Shown here piece after piece: positions 23,243-38,392 of a stretch of 64,000 nucleotides of DNA (the first letter of the stretch is position 1; the number at the start of each line of letters is the position of its first letter). The stretch covers positions 199,815 to 263,814 of the forward strand of contig KN834813.1 in assembly GCA_000827265.1 (NCBI GenBank), read 5' to 3'. Both the position numbers and the translations under genes were made by a program. The notes beneath the pieces were generated by a model, which was given only the letters and a program-made list of their open reading frames with translations, did no database searches and was not told the DNA's origin. Source of the stretch: Collybiopsis luxurians FD-317 M1. Taxonomy: Eukaryota; Basidiomycota; Agaricomycetes; Agaricales; Omphalotaceae.

Positions 23243-24766
23243 TTACATGCGAGTAGCATGTATAGGCTGTCATAGAGCAAAAATGACATTCAATCGAGTA
23301 GAACAACGGTACGAAGAGACGGAACTCACCACGGCGCCGCGGAAGTGTTTCCATTCCTCCGGATAGGTTGTGAAGTATATATCGATACCGTGACCTTGTA
23401 GATACTTCAAGGGGCCAAACTTTGTAAAGTCGACTTCGGGTGCATCGCGCGGCAAACACATTCCTATTTCGACTTTTTCTAACCCCGATACGCCAACTTG
23501 CTTCCCATATGTCGCATCCGGGAGCCAGCGGGAAACGATCATGTCCAGTATAAGCGTTTCATTGAAATCATAATAGAAGATGAGATGAAGCCGTCTAAGA
23601 TTGGGCAGAAGAAGTTGGCTGGGGCGGAAAGCATGAAGGTTAGAAACAAAGGCGTTAGTGAGAGGGTATGGATCCGCCTTTCTGCTTCGGGGGTCGCACA
23701 GTGATAGGTCCATAAGCGAGGGTATATGAAGTAGGAATAAACTCAGATCTTCATCCGAAATGGAGATAGCGAGAATAGAGAGGGTAGTCAAGTGACAACC
23801 AGATCGTTCCACGAAGGCTGTCATAGTTGAAGCAGGCCAGAAAATATTTTCTGAGGTATTTTCGACGTCCAGGCAAAGCGTGTCAAGGGAGGGGAATGTG
23901 ACAGATTCGAAGAACCTCTGCATATCCAAAAGTTCATCGTCCCATCTCTCTACCTTTAATGAACAAGCTCGAAGTGTTCGATGTTCAGTCATCGGCATGC
24001 GTTCGCAAGGGGTAAACATCCATTCAAACTTTAGAGAGCGCAGTTTAGGCGACAACGATATAACGCGCTTCACGTCTGCTATGGAGGGGAGTGCTTTATA
24101 GACCAAGCTCTCCAGTGCAGGATATGTAGGATGATTAGCATGGAAAAACAAGGATTCCACATCGACTCCATGAACAGAAATTGTTTTCCATCGAGTTGAG
24201 TGTGCTTGGAGAACTCCAAACACGGAATCATTTTCGCGGCTATAAGCATCAATATAAAGATCTAGAAGCACTCCTTTGGAACGCTCTAGGATGTCATGAA
24301 GCAGCGTGATCGAGGACTCATCGCATCGGATTTCAAAGCGGGCCCATAAGGACGGCATAGAGTATACAACGGAGCACCAATGAGAGCAAACGGAGGCCAA
24401 TTCCAGGTGAAAAGGCCTTCTGCCAACGATGAATCGCCGTTCCAGGCATACTTGCTCAAAAATGAGAGCAAGCGTATCGTTTGGGAGTCTTCGAACGGGA
24501 GCCAGTAGTGGCTTTAGGTCATCTAGATGATGGCGCAGAGTCTCCACGTCCTGCTCATTGATAACTGACCTGCGTCCCGGGTGATGTAGCTCGTCCGCTC
24601 GGTCGATCAGGTCTTTTTCTCCAGCTTTAAGTATCTGCTGGATTTTCGGCCAGTGGCCATAGGTGGATTTTCCGTGGAACGAAACCAAAAGGTCGCGCAG
24701 ATCGCTGATGGCGACGCGTGGATGGATAGATCCGGTTCTAGAGTCTTGGGTGATTTTGGATAACAT
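23243..24766 (-). CDS. F-box-like protein
   Basis: Agaricomycete F-box-like protein, expected to act as a substrate adaptor of SCF ubiquitin ligases. The start ATG 24766 opens MLSKITQDSRTG. A helical region with VETLRHHLDDLKPLLAPVRRL leads into the F-box LPNDTLALIFEQVC..LELASVCSHWCSVVYSMPSLWARF, the standard layout of this family. The remainder is leucine-rich-repeat-like (LRSLKFEW, LTTLSILAIS, LMDLSLCDPRS). The main exon reads to a stop at 23270. A good donor (GTGAGT at 23329) and an acceptor at 23267 would instead give a short last exon ending at 23243. Target unknown. Confidence 0.85.
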
Positions 24767-25720
24767 TGTGCTAAGAAGAATCGCAGTTTATAGCATTAAT
24801 GAAGTCGTATTACTCCCACTGCAGCGAGGAGAACAGCATACCTTGACGTTTATTTGATCGCAGAGAGGCTGGCTATAACGCGGCTGTCACTTCTAAGAAT
24901 ATAGCGATGAGAAAGCAAAGAAAATTGATGTTCCCCTTTCAAAAGGTTTTTCGAGTGAAAAGGTTCAGGTTATATAGCCTCTGGGGCCTTTGCCACTCGA
25001 GATTGCCACTCGAGAAGACAAAGGCAACCAAAGGCGACTGTGGCGCTCGAAAAAGCCTGGTCTAATCGGATAGGGCGGCGCGCAACGGACCGCAGCGAGT
25101 CTTTCTGTTTGCACCACAGGTGTAGCGTCTGGAAATCAGCGAGAATTTGGTTCATGTCTGTCGTGAACAATTAAACTCCCAAAGGAATGTGAGGCGAAGC
25201 GTCGGATGCTGAGCGAAAAAAAAAAAAAAACAAGTGCGAGGGTCAAAAACACTTAAAATACTTAAATACCCAACTGGCAACAGACGGCAAATCTAATGAA
25301 ATAGATTGGCAAACATTGAGAAGAGTTAAAGCAGATAAGTGATTGTCGGAACGTTCCCCAAAGACTGTCATATATGTGGCAGAACATCGATGCAAAAGGT
25401 CCTGATTCTCTTTGGGTACCCCGAGTGACCTCACATCACGACCACGATTTGGATCTATTTTATTCCGTATTCCCGTTAACATTATGTACCACAAATACTA
25501 ACAGTACCAGCACGATTCTACAGATACAGTGTTGGGTAAGAATTAACTAGTTTCGGTCCATGAGTTCCCGAACGCTATAGTCTAACCAAAGAGAAAAGTT
25601 GAATAAAAATACAGTTGTTGTTTCATTTCATAGCCTGCGTGATTAAGTTTGGATACTTTTTGTTTGATGCATTTCGTGACGTCGCCATCGTCGCAAAGGG
25701 AAGGCTAAAGCAAAGGAGTG
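24767..25720. other. Gene-poor intergenic region
   Basis: About 950 bp with no recognisable coding sequence. It includes a homopolymer A run near 25208-25223 and presumably the F-box promoter and the 3' UTR of the MFS gene. Confidence 0.4.
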
Positions 25721-27724
25721 TTACACCTGCTCCTTCCCTTCTGCGGCCTTCCTCTCATTTTCCTCCTCCTCCAGCTCCTTCGCGATCTTCAAATCAATGC
25801 ATGGAGCAAACTTGCTACTCGCACGGATCCTAGCGCCATATTTGTAAAACAAAAATGGTGAGGGAGCCATAACGAGTCCAATGAGGCCGACGAGGGTTGA
25901 AGCCCAGTTGATACCAAGGTTTGTGTACATCTGAACTGTGAACAGCGGGAAAGCGGCCGCAACAAGGGAACGAATGGTAGTGTTGGCCGAAAAGGCAGAA
26001 GCGCTGTACATGAGATACGTGTCGATGAGGTAGCTCTGTATAAAGTAGGTCGGTAAGTTGAGAAACGCTGATCAAGCGAAGTAAAAATACGTACCAAGAA
26101 CGAGATGAAGATCAAGCTAATCGCATACCCCAAAACGATCGTCGCGACCGCCGGGACTGCCCAGTGAATACTAGCGTATTCTCCCGTCCATCCAAGCCAG
26201 AACGCGCCGACTACCAAAATGGGAGCGCCAACCATCGCACCGTAAAGACGATATTCAGCAGGAGGAAAGCCTTTCCAGCGAGGAATGTGCTTGGAGTATT
26301 GGAGGGAGAAATAGTAGTTGGTGAGGGCACCGAGCGTAGTTCCGATGCCGACACCAATGAAGATTAACCCGTTTTGGGTAAGGGAAAAGCCGTGTCTTTC
26401 CATGAAAATCACCGGGAAAGCCTCGAAAACTGTAAAGCGGAAGAATATGGGCTGAGTAGATATTCGTGGGGGGAAAGATGGATGACTTACGAGCATAGAG
26501 AACACCATAGACAATCGACAGATAGACTGTCACTAATACTAAGATAGGCTCCATGAGCAGCATCTGGAACGGCCTGAACAACGTTCTATGAATCAACGGG
26601 CCAGGTCGGAAGTCTTGCTTTTCATGCTCGGCAAAAATCCTCTCCTTTTCTTCCTCCGTCTCCGATGCCTTCCGCAACCTTCTGGCCTTCTTCGCGAGAA
26701 GCACTGGAGCATAAGTCTCAGGAAGGAGCATAATCATCGCGAGCGTCGATGTGCCCGCAAAGATGAACATGACCCAGAAGATCCAGTTCCATTTCAGCTT
26801 CATGTCCTCGGCGACAAAGCCACCCACGAGAGGACCTAATACGGGTCCGAGGAAAACACTGGCTGAGAAGAGAGACGTAGCAGAACCACGACCTTCCGCT
26901 GACCAGATATCTGCTAATAGACCACCTCCAATGGTCAAAGGGCCAACGGCGAAGAAACCGGAGAAGAATCGCGTTACGAGGAGAGTTTGAATATTTGGGG
27001 CGAAGATTTGTCCCAAGATGAAGAGTGTGTAGGATGACATGGTGATCGCGAGGACCGGTTTACGACCAAAGATCTCACTTCCTGGACCAGCAACGAACGG
27101 CTGAAAGTAGATGTATTATAAGTAGCTATATCACTCTTTGATCAGGTAAAACTTACCCCGAAGACGTATCCGAGGAGAAAGACACTAGTAACAAGATAAG
27201 ATACCTCCTTCGAGATACCAAACTGTTCAATTATCCTCGAAGTCGCTGAACTAGGTGCCGATGAGGCGAATGTACTAAAGACACGTGAGTTAGAGATGTC
27301 TTTCAAGCAAAAAAGACATTGAAGATGCATACACATTAACAGTCATTGCCGCGCAAAGGATAGTAAGAAGCCATTTTCTCAGCTTACTCCAGTTATGAGG
27401 ATTTTCAGGATCGTCTGGGCCATCCCAGGTCACTGGAGATGGTGCTGGGATAGATAAAACCGACCCCCGAATTTCCTGCTTCTTCTGCTTGAGCTGCGGT
27501 GGATCTTGAACATCGTCTCCAGCGTACATTTCGATCCGTGCCTCATCATCGGCGATTTCTTTATCAAGCTTGGACGGATGAGATGGATGCGACAAAGGCA
27601 CAGACGCCTCAAGCATAGTTACAGAGGACCTTGCGCTGTGGCTGGGAGTATCTGCCACAAGCCTATTAGGGTAAGCGGGAATCGAGCCCATCGCGCCAGA
27701 AGAGTTAGGTCGGAAAGATGACAT
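25721..27724 (-). CDS. MFS transporter, DHA1 (drug/polyamine:H+ antiporter) type
   Basis: Twelve-helix plasma-membrane exporter of the DHA1 group. It starts at 27724 (MSSFRPNSSGAMGSIPAYPN) with a hydrophilic N-terminal region ending in DDPENPHNWSKLRKW, the standard motif before TM1 in fungal DHA1 proteins. Then come SYLVTSVFLLGYVFG (TM2), PGSEIFGRKPVLA, RFFSGFFAVGPLTIGGGLLADIW and SASVFLGPVLGPLVGG (antiporter motif C type). A central loop rich in charges separates the halves, followed by six more helices. The end KELEEEENERKAAEGKEQV is a charged cytosolic tail. Introns are short (for example near 27335-27275, 27160-27100, 26490-26440 and 26095-26035). Substrate unknown. Confidence 0.9.
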
Positions 27725-28881
27725 GAGGGAGGGAGCGTGGCGGAAAAGTGAAAGGAACCCGGACTAAATAAAAAATTCAGGACAGTGGCTTTAACTTCTG
27801 CCATGATGCTCCTTTTAAAGGACGAAATTTTTTGCAGCGGATAAAAGACAAAATGTGAGTAATGAAATAGCCGGAGCAGTGGTGAGTCATCGGTGTATAT
27901 CTAAAAGAGGCTGATTCAGCGTCTTCGTCAGCGCCAGATTTCCCTTCCAGGTTTCCATTCTTTTTTTCCATAGACGTCCAAGCTCAAGTTCCATCCAGGT
28001 TATTCGGCCAGAAGAAAATGTCACAATGTGCGGCAGTTCCAATCAAGTTCCAACTTTTCCGGGACTTCAGGTTCTCAAGAGAATTTCCCTTGATTTTTCC
28101 CTATATTTTATCATGTTCCTGAGAGGCCAGACAAATTAACCGAGGGCATCCGAGGAAAGCGCTGCGTGCGTTTCATTGCTGCAAAATTCAAACCGCCCCG
28201 AGTCCATCGCGCTGTTGACAAAGGGCAAGTTTGAGTCCCGGGCCACGGCAAATGAGTTTACCGGAGATCATTCAGTGACGCTGCCAAAGAGCGACAAAGT
28301 TTTCCCGACCAGCGCTTATCGAGCCAACATCTTTTCCTTTCACTGCCTGCTATCATCAAGTCTCCCATTTCCCGTCTGAAATTTCGCTTCTTCGTCTATC
28401 TAGGCCCTTCTAAGTAATGAACTCGTAAGGTCCATGTACTTACCTTTAGTAATCAAACTTCATTCGTAAACTGCACCTCCGTCCCCAAGTTGGAATATAG
28501 GCTTACAGAAACAAAGTTTGCCTCAATACTCCAATTAACTGCCTTGTCCGAATCTCCCTGCGCTTCTGATGTATATCTGATTCAGTGTTATGGACTCGGC
28601 GACCTCGCTCGGAAGGCAAAAAAATGAACGTGTATTCGATAGCATAGCATAGCAAAATCAATGAATATGCGAGTGGATACTCACAAAGAACGCAATTAAG
28701 GAGAGAAAGTAAAGGAAGAAGAGAGGTTGATTACGACGAAGGATAAAATGAAGGGCTGATAAGATTTGAAATAAAAGCAAGCTGGCATCCCAAGCCCTTT
28801 CAACGGGATAGTATTGAGGAAATAAAAATCTAGAAAGTCCTAGGCCTAGCTTCCCCCTACTGACTGTTCCCCACCGAGCAC
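27725..28881. other. Intergenic, MFS promoter and hydrophobin 3' region
   Basis: About 1.16 kb. It lies upstream of the MFS gene and downstream of the hydrophobin gene, both on the minus strand. No coding region was recognised; short ORFs lack family features. Confidence 0.4.
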
Positions 28882-29570
28882 CTAGAGCGTAACAGGGGCG
28901 CAACCAACGGAAATAGGACTGCCCTACAAGAAAAATTTAAGATTGAACGTCAGTAACCTTCATTAAAGAGCCAGCCCCCTCGCATAATTTTCAACGAAGA
29001 ATGAAACTTACTGCGTTGCTGTTTGTGCAGCAAAGAGCCTGAGACTGACAGCTCGACTGCCCAACAATCAAGTTGTTGCAATCAAGACCAACAAGGACGT
29101 CCGGGTCCTCGAGAATCCACAAGGGAAGCGATTTGAGAATCGAACTGGACGACCCTTGGAGGCTGCCGACCTGCAAAACCGTCATTTAGATATTTGCAAT
29201 GCAAAGGAAGGGGGGGGGGACATTGAAAAAACCTACCGTCTGAGCACTGTTGCAACATTGGACCGGACCAGTGCTGCAGCTACTAGTAGGCTCAGTTCCC
29301 ATCCCATCCGTAGCGGACCTATAAAAAGCATTCGAGTTGAGCATGTTCCACCCAGTGAAGAAGATTAATCAAAAAGGTAGTCGCTCACGACGAGCAGCGA
29401 GACGGCGGAGAGAGGGGGAAGGAGGGGGAGGGGGAGGAGTGTCAGCAGGAGTGTCAGGAGGACACTCACGAGGAAGGCTTTCCGTAGCCACGGACGTCGA
29501 GAGCGGGAGAGGCCGCGGCGACAGCGACGACGGCGGCCAAGGAGACGAGTTTTTGCATGGAGAACATCAT
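28882..29570 (-). CDS. Class I hydrophobin
   Basis: Small secreted amphipathic protein that assembles into rodlet layers on hyphae, spores and fruiting bodies. Exons (minus): 29570-29470, 29318-29237, 29170-29012, 28923-28882, about 127 aa. The signal peptide is MMFSMQKLVSLAAVVAVAAASPA. All eight cysteines are present: C-X6-CC-X35-C-X9-C-X5-CC-X12-C, with the usual terminal VGCAPVTL after the last intron. The long C3-C4 spacing and the four-residue-plus tail fit class I. Start is the first of two adjacent ATGs. A TATAAA box lies about 121 bp upstream. Intron 1 (29469-29319) contains a purine tract with runs of five G on the plus strand. Confidence 0.95.
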
Positions 29571-29690
29571 TTTTGAAGAGAGCTAACGAGAGAAAGTGTC
29601 GACTCGGGGTGTTTTTTGGGAGCAGGAGACTGCAAGGTAGAACAGGTAGGTAGCTTTGTTCTGCTGGATACTACCCTCGGAGCACCTTCT

Positions 29691-29697
29691 TTTATAC
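29691..29697 (-). promoter_or_regulatory. TATA box of the hydrophobin gene
   Basis: GTATAAAAG on the minus strand, about 121-127 bp upstream of the hydrophobin ATG. Strongly expressed, stage-regulated hydrophobin genes usually carry such a box. Confidence 0.6.
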
Positions 29698-30753
29698 CCC
29701 CATGGTACGATAGTAACTGGTCCGTGCGTCCATACTACGTATACCCCCTCCCTCTTTCGAGCGATGGGCTCGTTGTCGGAGTGAGTCGAAAACGGCAATG
29801 TCGATGGAAGAACTTTGCCACCACCAGTCTAGAAAAACAAAGAGCATCGATGATTGAATTGTTGGCAGCTAAATGCCGGAGTCAAGTGTCAAGTCTATCG
29901 AGAGAGGATCTGGACTAATGAGGGTATTGAGCGAGAGAAAATGGTAAATTTTTCTCCGTCGTCTCGTTCAGTACCCAAATGAGAACCAGATGCCCATTAA
30001 AGAAAGGGGCCTCGCCGCATTGATGTACGTAGTCAATTCAACGACCAATCTTGCTTAAACATCGCGTGCGTCAAGAGCTTCTTCAGCGTAGACTCCAGAA
30101 GCTTATACGGGCCTCGATACCGGTTACAACGTAACGGGAAAGAAACTTTTAGGGATTACGCATTCTAGCCTGCCTTGAAATGCCAGAGTGGAGTAGGGGG
30201 AAAATTTAGTGACAAACGGCGTTCATCACTGGCAAAAATGAAAGCGTTTGGGAAGGGCAAAATTGAAGCGGACGAGAGCATAGCCACTCATAGAACGCTA
30301 GAGACTCACAAAGATTAAGCACTGGACCATGACAAGCTCAGTAAAAGAACCGATCCAGAATCTTCGAGACTAATCACACCTGAAAGAATCTGCCCTTGAC
30401 CAGCAGTTGTGGCAGCATAGCGATAGAGCAGAAGACGCATCCGTCATGAACGATCCGCACGAATTTGAGCAGTTCCGTCGTGCAAGAAACTCAGAAGACC
30501 GAGATCAGATTCTTAGGACAAATTGAAGTATAATATCCATCGCACGATGCGTAAACATGGACCTTGAGCGGTTTTTCATTAAATCCGTATAATGCGAGAC
30601 ACAAGTAGAAAAAATGCAGGTTAAGTAAGGTAAAGGGTAATTGGAAAGCGAGAAAGCATCATGAACATTTGGTGAGACCAATGAAAAAGAATACCGCAAA
30701 TTGGGTTCTCCGCCAAGGTATATCGTAGAAATCGGATCTTTCTATAACAGCGT
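29698..30753. other. Intergenic, hydrophobin upstream region
   Basis: About 1 kb between the hydrophobin TATA box and the beta-tubulin stop. No gene recognised. It should hold hydrophobin upstream control sequences and the tubulin 3' UTR. Confidence 0.4.
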
Positions 30754-32724
<1,971 letters not shown>

Positions 32725-33144
32725 TCTAGAGGAAAATATTAGCTCTGAACGACTGCGAAAACGTCACAAAAAGGCGCCAGAAAGTCGCGCTTTGCGAGCG
32801 AAAAAAGGTGGAGATTTTGCTGATAACCGCGTATAGAGAATAATGAGAGTCGGTATAGACCTTACCTGAGATATTAGTTGAAGATGGAGAAGGGATTCGA
32901 GCTTTGTCGACGGCGACCAAAGTGGTTGAAAACGTACCACCGAGAACGATTAAAAGTAGTGACAGATCCTCGCGTGACACCACGTGCTCTGATTGATGGC
33001 ATGCTGCATGCACGCTGCACGCGCACGGGCCATCCCCAACTCCAGCTCTGACTATGTACAAGGGAATAATCTATTCGAAATACGTATACAGCGAACAACA
33101 TTGGAACTACATTATACAAAAGTTTGACCCCTTCTGAAGGTTTT
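32725..33144. other. Beta-tubulin promoter region
   Basis: About 420 bp between the tubulin start and the stop of the sugar transporter, both on the minus strand. No gene seen. Confidence 0.4.
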
Positions 33145-35483
33145 TTACACCACATTCTCTGCTTCAGCGTGCACTTGAGTGGCCTTTGCGGTATCTTCAA
33201 CCATCGTACTCTCTGATTTTTCTTGGAGAGCATCGTTATACCTTGTGTATCCAAATACGGCGTCCATATCTTCCAGTGTTCTTCCTTTCTGCGCAGACAA
33301 TCAGAGTACATCTCGCCACAATATAATTTTTTCACTAACCGTTTCAGGTATAAAGAAAATGGTAAATACAACCGAAGCAAAGTTGAACAGAGCAAAGAGG
33401 AGGAACATGCCCCAGCCGAGATTCTCTGACATGAGAGTCGTCGTGCGCACGATAACAAGTTGCATGACCCATTGCCAGAACTAAAATTTCCGTCAGGGCA
33501 AAATGTCGACAAGTCATACTGAAAAACATACAGCAGTCCAGGCAGCACAGAAACCACGTATATTTGTCGGATATATTTCAGCGCATATGACCCAGGCGAG
33601 TCCATTCCATCCCATGCAATAGAATATCGCATAGAGCAAGATGAAAGCGATGGCGCCTTTGCCACCCGCAGCCGTACTCGAACTGACAACGTCCTGGGTA
33701 GCAGGGTGCCCAACTTTGATATACACTGCAACGTAGATGAGACTGTTTGAGGAAAGGTAAGAATGAAAACTCGCACTGTTTAATAAGAAGTGCACTCACC
33801 ATAAGCCGGATAAAGTGCCACCCCAAATAAGAGGCAGTCGGCGGCCAAGCGAGTCGACAAGGAAAGCAAAGAAAACTAGTGATGCAAGGGCTTTGAGCAC
33901 GCCGTAGATGCCTGTGTATAGGGAGGTATTGCTGATCCCGATGTCCGCGAAGAGCGTCGGTGAGTAAAAGTTGATGGCCTACAAGGATCGCACTTAAAAA
34001 GCAATCGTGAAAGACGTGAAAATGGAGCGTACATTTATCCCAGACATATTTTGCCAAATCATAATCCATCTGGACAGGAGGTCAGTATGGCAAGACTTGA
34101 TATAGGGACACATACGCACGCTCCAATCACCATACGGTTTCGAATACCCTTTTTGGACACTTCGTGCCAGATTCTGGAGTAAATCCTACTCAGCGCAAAT
34201 ACTTTTGGACTGACGATGGTGAACTAACCCTTTGAAATACCGAGAGAACCTGCTCCCACCAGTCTCACGAGCAGTTACCTCACGCTCACGATTGATCTGC
34301 ATCACAGTAGCGGACAGCTCATTCTCGACGTAACGGTCATTAGATGGCAGAGTGCGCAACCAGGACAAGTTTTCCATAGCCTTATCAGCTCGGTTCATCT
34401 TCAAAAGATAGCGGGGCGATTCTTTCAAAAACGACTATACAGAACATAATCAATCCGCATCGACATTGATCCACGAAAGAAAGACTTACAACTCCTAGTA
34501 ATAATAAGCCCCCTGGAATAAGCTGGACAGCCATGGGAATGCGCCAAGTTGCAGAGGATTCAAGGTTCATGGTTTGCTCAATGCCATAGTTTATCCCTGA
34601 AAGGATATGAGAGGGAGAACCGGCAAGTATGGAATTAGACTTACAAAAACCGACGACAGCAGCAAGCTGGTATGCAATTTCATCTGGAAAAATGTTCAAG
34701 CAACTGCGAGGCTGCATACCCAGGAGCATACGTACAAAAACCAACCAAACGACCGCGGATCGCAGGTGGGCTGACCTCGGCCAGATACACTGGGCAGACT
34801 GTCGTGACTATTCCGACAGAAAATCCGCCAATCGCACGACCCGCGTAGATCATGCCTAGTTGGTGGGTAGCAGCGACTTGCAAGATTGCGGAAATTTCGA
34901 AAATAACTCCAGCCACAATGAGACAGACCTAGAACACCGCAGGGATTAAAGAACTTTTTCAAAGAATAGGATCGCTCAGCTACCTTGCGACCGAAAGTCT
35001 CCATAATGGGATAACCGAGGACTGAGAAGGAACGTTCAGTACGAATCATAAGTCCCCACGGGCGACTTACTGGCACCACCGATTGCACATGCTTGAAATG
35101 CAGAGACCTAATAACGGGGAAGTGTTGGAACAGAAAAGATGCGTTAAATAAATCTTCCTACAATGTTCGAGTCGATAGTATTTTTCTCAGTGGACGAAAG
35201 CTCCGCCAATCCAAAATCTCGCCGGAACGCATCCACTGTGATAGTCGTCCCAATGAAACTACATAAACATGAGACTAAATGGCTCGAGAAAGAGGATCAT
35301 GCTAAAAGAACGTACGATGCGCAATAACCAAACAGTAATGCTCCGAAGGAAATAATGATCTACAAACAAAAGAGTCAGGACAAGTATGACGACCAATACC
35401 ACGACGCTCACAGCTGTAAGATAGATACGGAAATTATACACGGCTGTTGGCGTGTCGGGGTCATGAACGACCTTGAAACCCAT
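33145..35483 (-). CDS. MFS sugar (hexose/quinate-type) transporter
   Basis: Sugar-porter family MFS protein, twelve predicted helices, plasma membrane. The start MGFKVVHDPDTPTAVYNFRIYL is the first true ATG (35483). Signatures: FIGTTITVDAFRRDFG, GRAIGGFSVGIVTTVCPVYLAEVSP followed by AIRGR (sugar-porter PESPR/R-G-R region), FLKESPRYLLKMNRADKAM, VDSLGRRLPLIWGG, GWNGLAWVICAEIYPTNIRG and PETKGRTLEDMDAVFG. About ten short introns interrupt it. It ends ATQVHAEAENVV with TAA at 33145. The residues fit quinate- or hexose-permease-like members, but the substrate cannot be set from sequence. Confidence 0.92.
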
Positions 35484-36650
35484 CTTGTCGTCGTGTAAAG
35501 AGGGCAAAGGTAGCGGAGAACGAAGAACTAATGGGACCGCAGTGAAGAAAACTACTGCTCATCATATATTTTCCGCCATCCGCACTCTCGGATTGGTTCC
35601 TTCGGGTGACCAATTAGAAAGCTTCAAGTTCACACCGTTCTCTAAGCTCGTAATTGGGGCGGAAAAACTTTTGTTCGCCTCCGCTAAATGCAGGAGCTCC
35701 ACCCACAGCTCCCCAGATTTTCCGCTTTCCGCTTCAAAACTTCCGGTCCGCCCAGGGTCCGTCACGTCACCATTCAAGGCAAATCCTTCAACGTTGCTCC
35801 GCCTTCGCACCGTTCCTTTCCTGCAACGCAAATTCGTCCATTTCCGCGATGGCCAGCTACGAAAAGTCTGCAGTGTGGGTTCCAAAGATCCAGAGCGTTC
35901 AAAAGAAACTTGATGAAGATTCATTACCTACTTCGGTCTTCACAACCAGCGATTGAAGAGATTGTAGCTCGCTTGAAGCTGCAAAACTTAAAGTTCGAAG
36001 TGTGGAGTTTTCCGACCTTCCGTACTGAAAACCCTATCCATTTCAGCCAACATGCAGCCACACCTTCTCCAGATGGTCCGGGTTCCCTGGTCGACTTGAA
36101 ATCATATAAGCTGTCTGCCGCAGGCCTAAAGCTTGAAACCCGAGTTTCAGTGATACAGTGATTGGTTCCGCGTCAGGCATATCGGAGGGAGGAAGGCAGG
36201 CAAGGTTGAACGGCAAGTCAGATTCAGGAACGGTCATAGATTCGCCACTCTGGCTATGCAGTTTCTGTACACTCGGATGACAGTCAGTCGTGCAGCAGGA
36301 ACGTGCCGCACATAATGCGCAGCCTGTGCCACGGACACTAAGCCCTCAATGTGAAGAGGACACCAGGTGAACAGCGCTCCAGGGCGTCACCGAAACTTGG
36401 GTGGCGCTATTACCACCTTAAAGCGTCGCTTGCGGTCGAATTTTACCGGTCCGAAGTCATCGAAAGATTCTTAACTTTGATATGACAGTGGGTTGCGTTG
36501 GTCTCCAGAAACCTCATTTCACCTGCACTAGTCGGAATTTGGAATAAATTATGCAAAATTGAGAAGCGACCACTGAGCTACTTAAGTAGAAAGGATAGGG
36601 TAGGAACTCCAGCCACTCCCACTTTTACGACCAAGTTCTGGCAGTCCATG
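35484..36650. other. Intergenic with weak plus-strand ORFs
   Basis: About 1.17 kb upstream of the divergent sugar transporter and DUF6533 copy A. Plus-strand ORFs at 35654-36161 (for example a 35-residue one starting MASYEKSAVWVPK at 35850, followed in another frame by EEIVARLKLQNLKFEVW) could be a small or broken gene. No family resemblance or convincing splice pair was found. Confidence 0.3.
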
Positions 36651-38392
36651 AACTCGACTTCCCGCGCTATTTCTGAATATATCTCAATAACAGGGCAAGA
36701 GTGGGTTCTTGCAACGCCGTTGAATACATTCGAACTCTAATGAATCATTCAGACGAGTCGAAAATTATGCTCATCTATTCTCAACAAGTATGTCTCTCGA
36801 TTTTCGGTTTCCAGCACGGTCTCACGCCAACCTTTAGCATTCTTATGCTGGGACCATCTCCTAACCCTCGGTGTGTAACTTCGAATCCTTGATCAGCAGC
36901 GAAGTTTGAATTATGTAAAATTTACAGGTGATGAAGTTCAGTTTTTGTGGAGACGCCCAGTGAGCCCGACCTTGGTAATTTTCTTCCTCAATCGCTACTT
37001 TGCTGTACTTGGAAATGTTATCGTGGGCATATCACTCTTCTCCAGCCACCTTACCGAATTGGTGAGCTCTTCGTTGTCATTCTAAGCTGTACCTGATTTT
37101 TTGGACAGAGGTGCGGCACAGTCATATTCATCTAACCCAAAACTGATAATTCGTTAGCTGTAAACATTTCCATACCTTTCGTGAAGCTCTGCTGGTCATG
37201 ACGCAGATCATAGTTTGCAGTAGGTCTATTTTCACGGGTTTAGAATATCGAGATCGATATGTCTGCTGCAAGGCCTCCTTACCATCCGCATATATGCACT
37301 ATATCATGAAAGTAAGCGTGTACTCACTGTTATGCTTTCGACCGCTGCTATATTGGTGGGACTCTCAACTGTGTGTCATCTTTTTTCCATCTGAACTGGC
37401 TTTCATCTGAGTTGGTCATAGTTTTCGGTATTTTTCGGTCAGTCAAGTCAGTCGGAAGAGACCTCCATGGGTTGTCATACGAGTTTGGCCTTCATTACGT
37501 GGGCATCATATTGTCTAACTTCCATCCCTCTCTTTGTCTGATTGCAATACAGATCTGCTCGTACGTGGTAGATCAACCTCCAAAAAACAGTCTGGTTTCA
37601 ACTCGTTTTACAGAAGTCGCAGTTGCTTGGGAGGCTTTATTTTTATACGACTCAATGCTGTTCGGGATGACACTCCGTAGGGCCTACAAAACCCGTCACG
37701 AACTCAGGGTGATCCAAAAAATTAGGGTACCTCTGGTAATGATCATCCTTCGTGATGGTAAGAGTTTATACACTGCATCTTAAACTCCTGTCAGACTCAT
37801 CAAATGTTTTCCGACCTTGTATGTAGGATCATTGTACTTTGGGTGAGTCCTTTGATGGGCGAATCAATTGAAACTTGGTTCATTTGCTTATCCTCAAGTG
37901 CGATGGCCATTGCAAATGCGGTCAGTGCTCGATTGTCTGCTCTCTTACAATGACACTCAAATATTTTTGAAGATTAATATATCAATGTTCTACGTGAGTG
38001 TTGTTACTGTTGATGCCATTTTGGAACCCTAATTCACATTTTCTCCACATAGTATCCTTCTGTCAGTACTGCACAGCTATTGCACTCACTCGCATGGAGC
38101 TGATGCTTTTCTTATGACCTAGTCATACATAAGGGGGGCATTGTGCACTTTCGCCAGCAGGTATCACTTTCCATTTCTTGATCATGAACAAGCCTTGAAA
38201 CCTCCACTTATCTGTAGCATGTCAGTTACAATGATGTCGCGGATCATGTTCAACCTCCATAGAATTGCAGATTCAGGATTGCATACTTCACATATGGAAA
38301 GCATCCAGCTAGAAACCAATCTTGTTTTCAGTGTTCCCCAACCAGAAACCAAAAGCACTATTACAAGTGAGACTTTGCGGAATCAATGCTAG
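36651..38392 (+). CDS. DUF6533-type seven-transmembrane protein, copy A
   Basis: Member of the agaricomycete orphan 7-TM family with an N-terminal DUF6533 segment. Start MNSTSRAISEYISITGQE. The spliced DUF6533 signature is FLCWDHLLTLGDEVQFLWRR, then VIFFLNRYFAVLGNVIVGISLF. It continues with HTFREALLVMTQIIVC, LLTIRIYALYHESKR, CHTSLAFITSAQVAVAWEALF, LYDSMLFGMTLRRAYKTRHELRV and IRGALCTFASSMSVTMMSRIMFNLHRI. The C-terminal tail is hydrophilic, ending at the TAG of 38390-38392. Splicing as in copy E, including microexons 37109-37110 (2 nt) and 37553-37560 (8 nt). No stop or frameshift seen. Ligand and role unknown. Confidence 0.75.

Noticed and set aside
29412..29440. G-rich tract in hydrophobin intron 1 as a G-quadruplex
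   Set aside because: Only three clear runs of five G; a simple purine tract in an intron is as likely.
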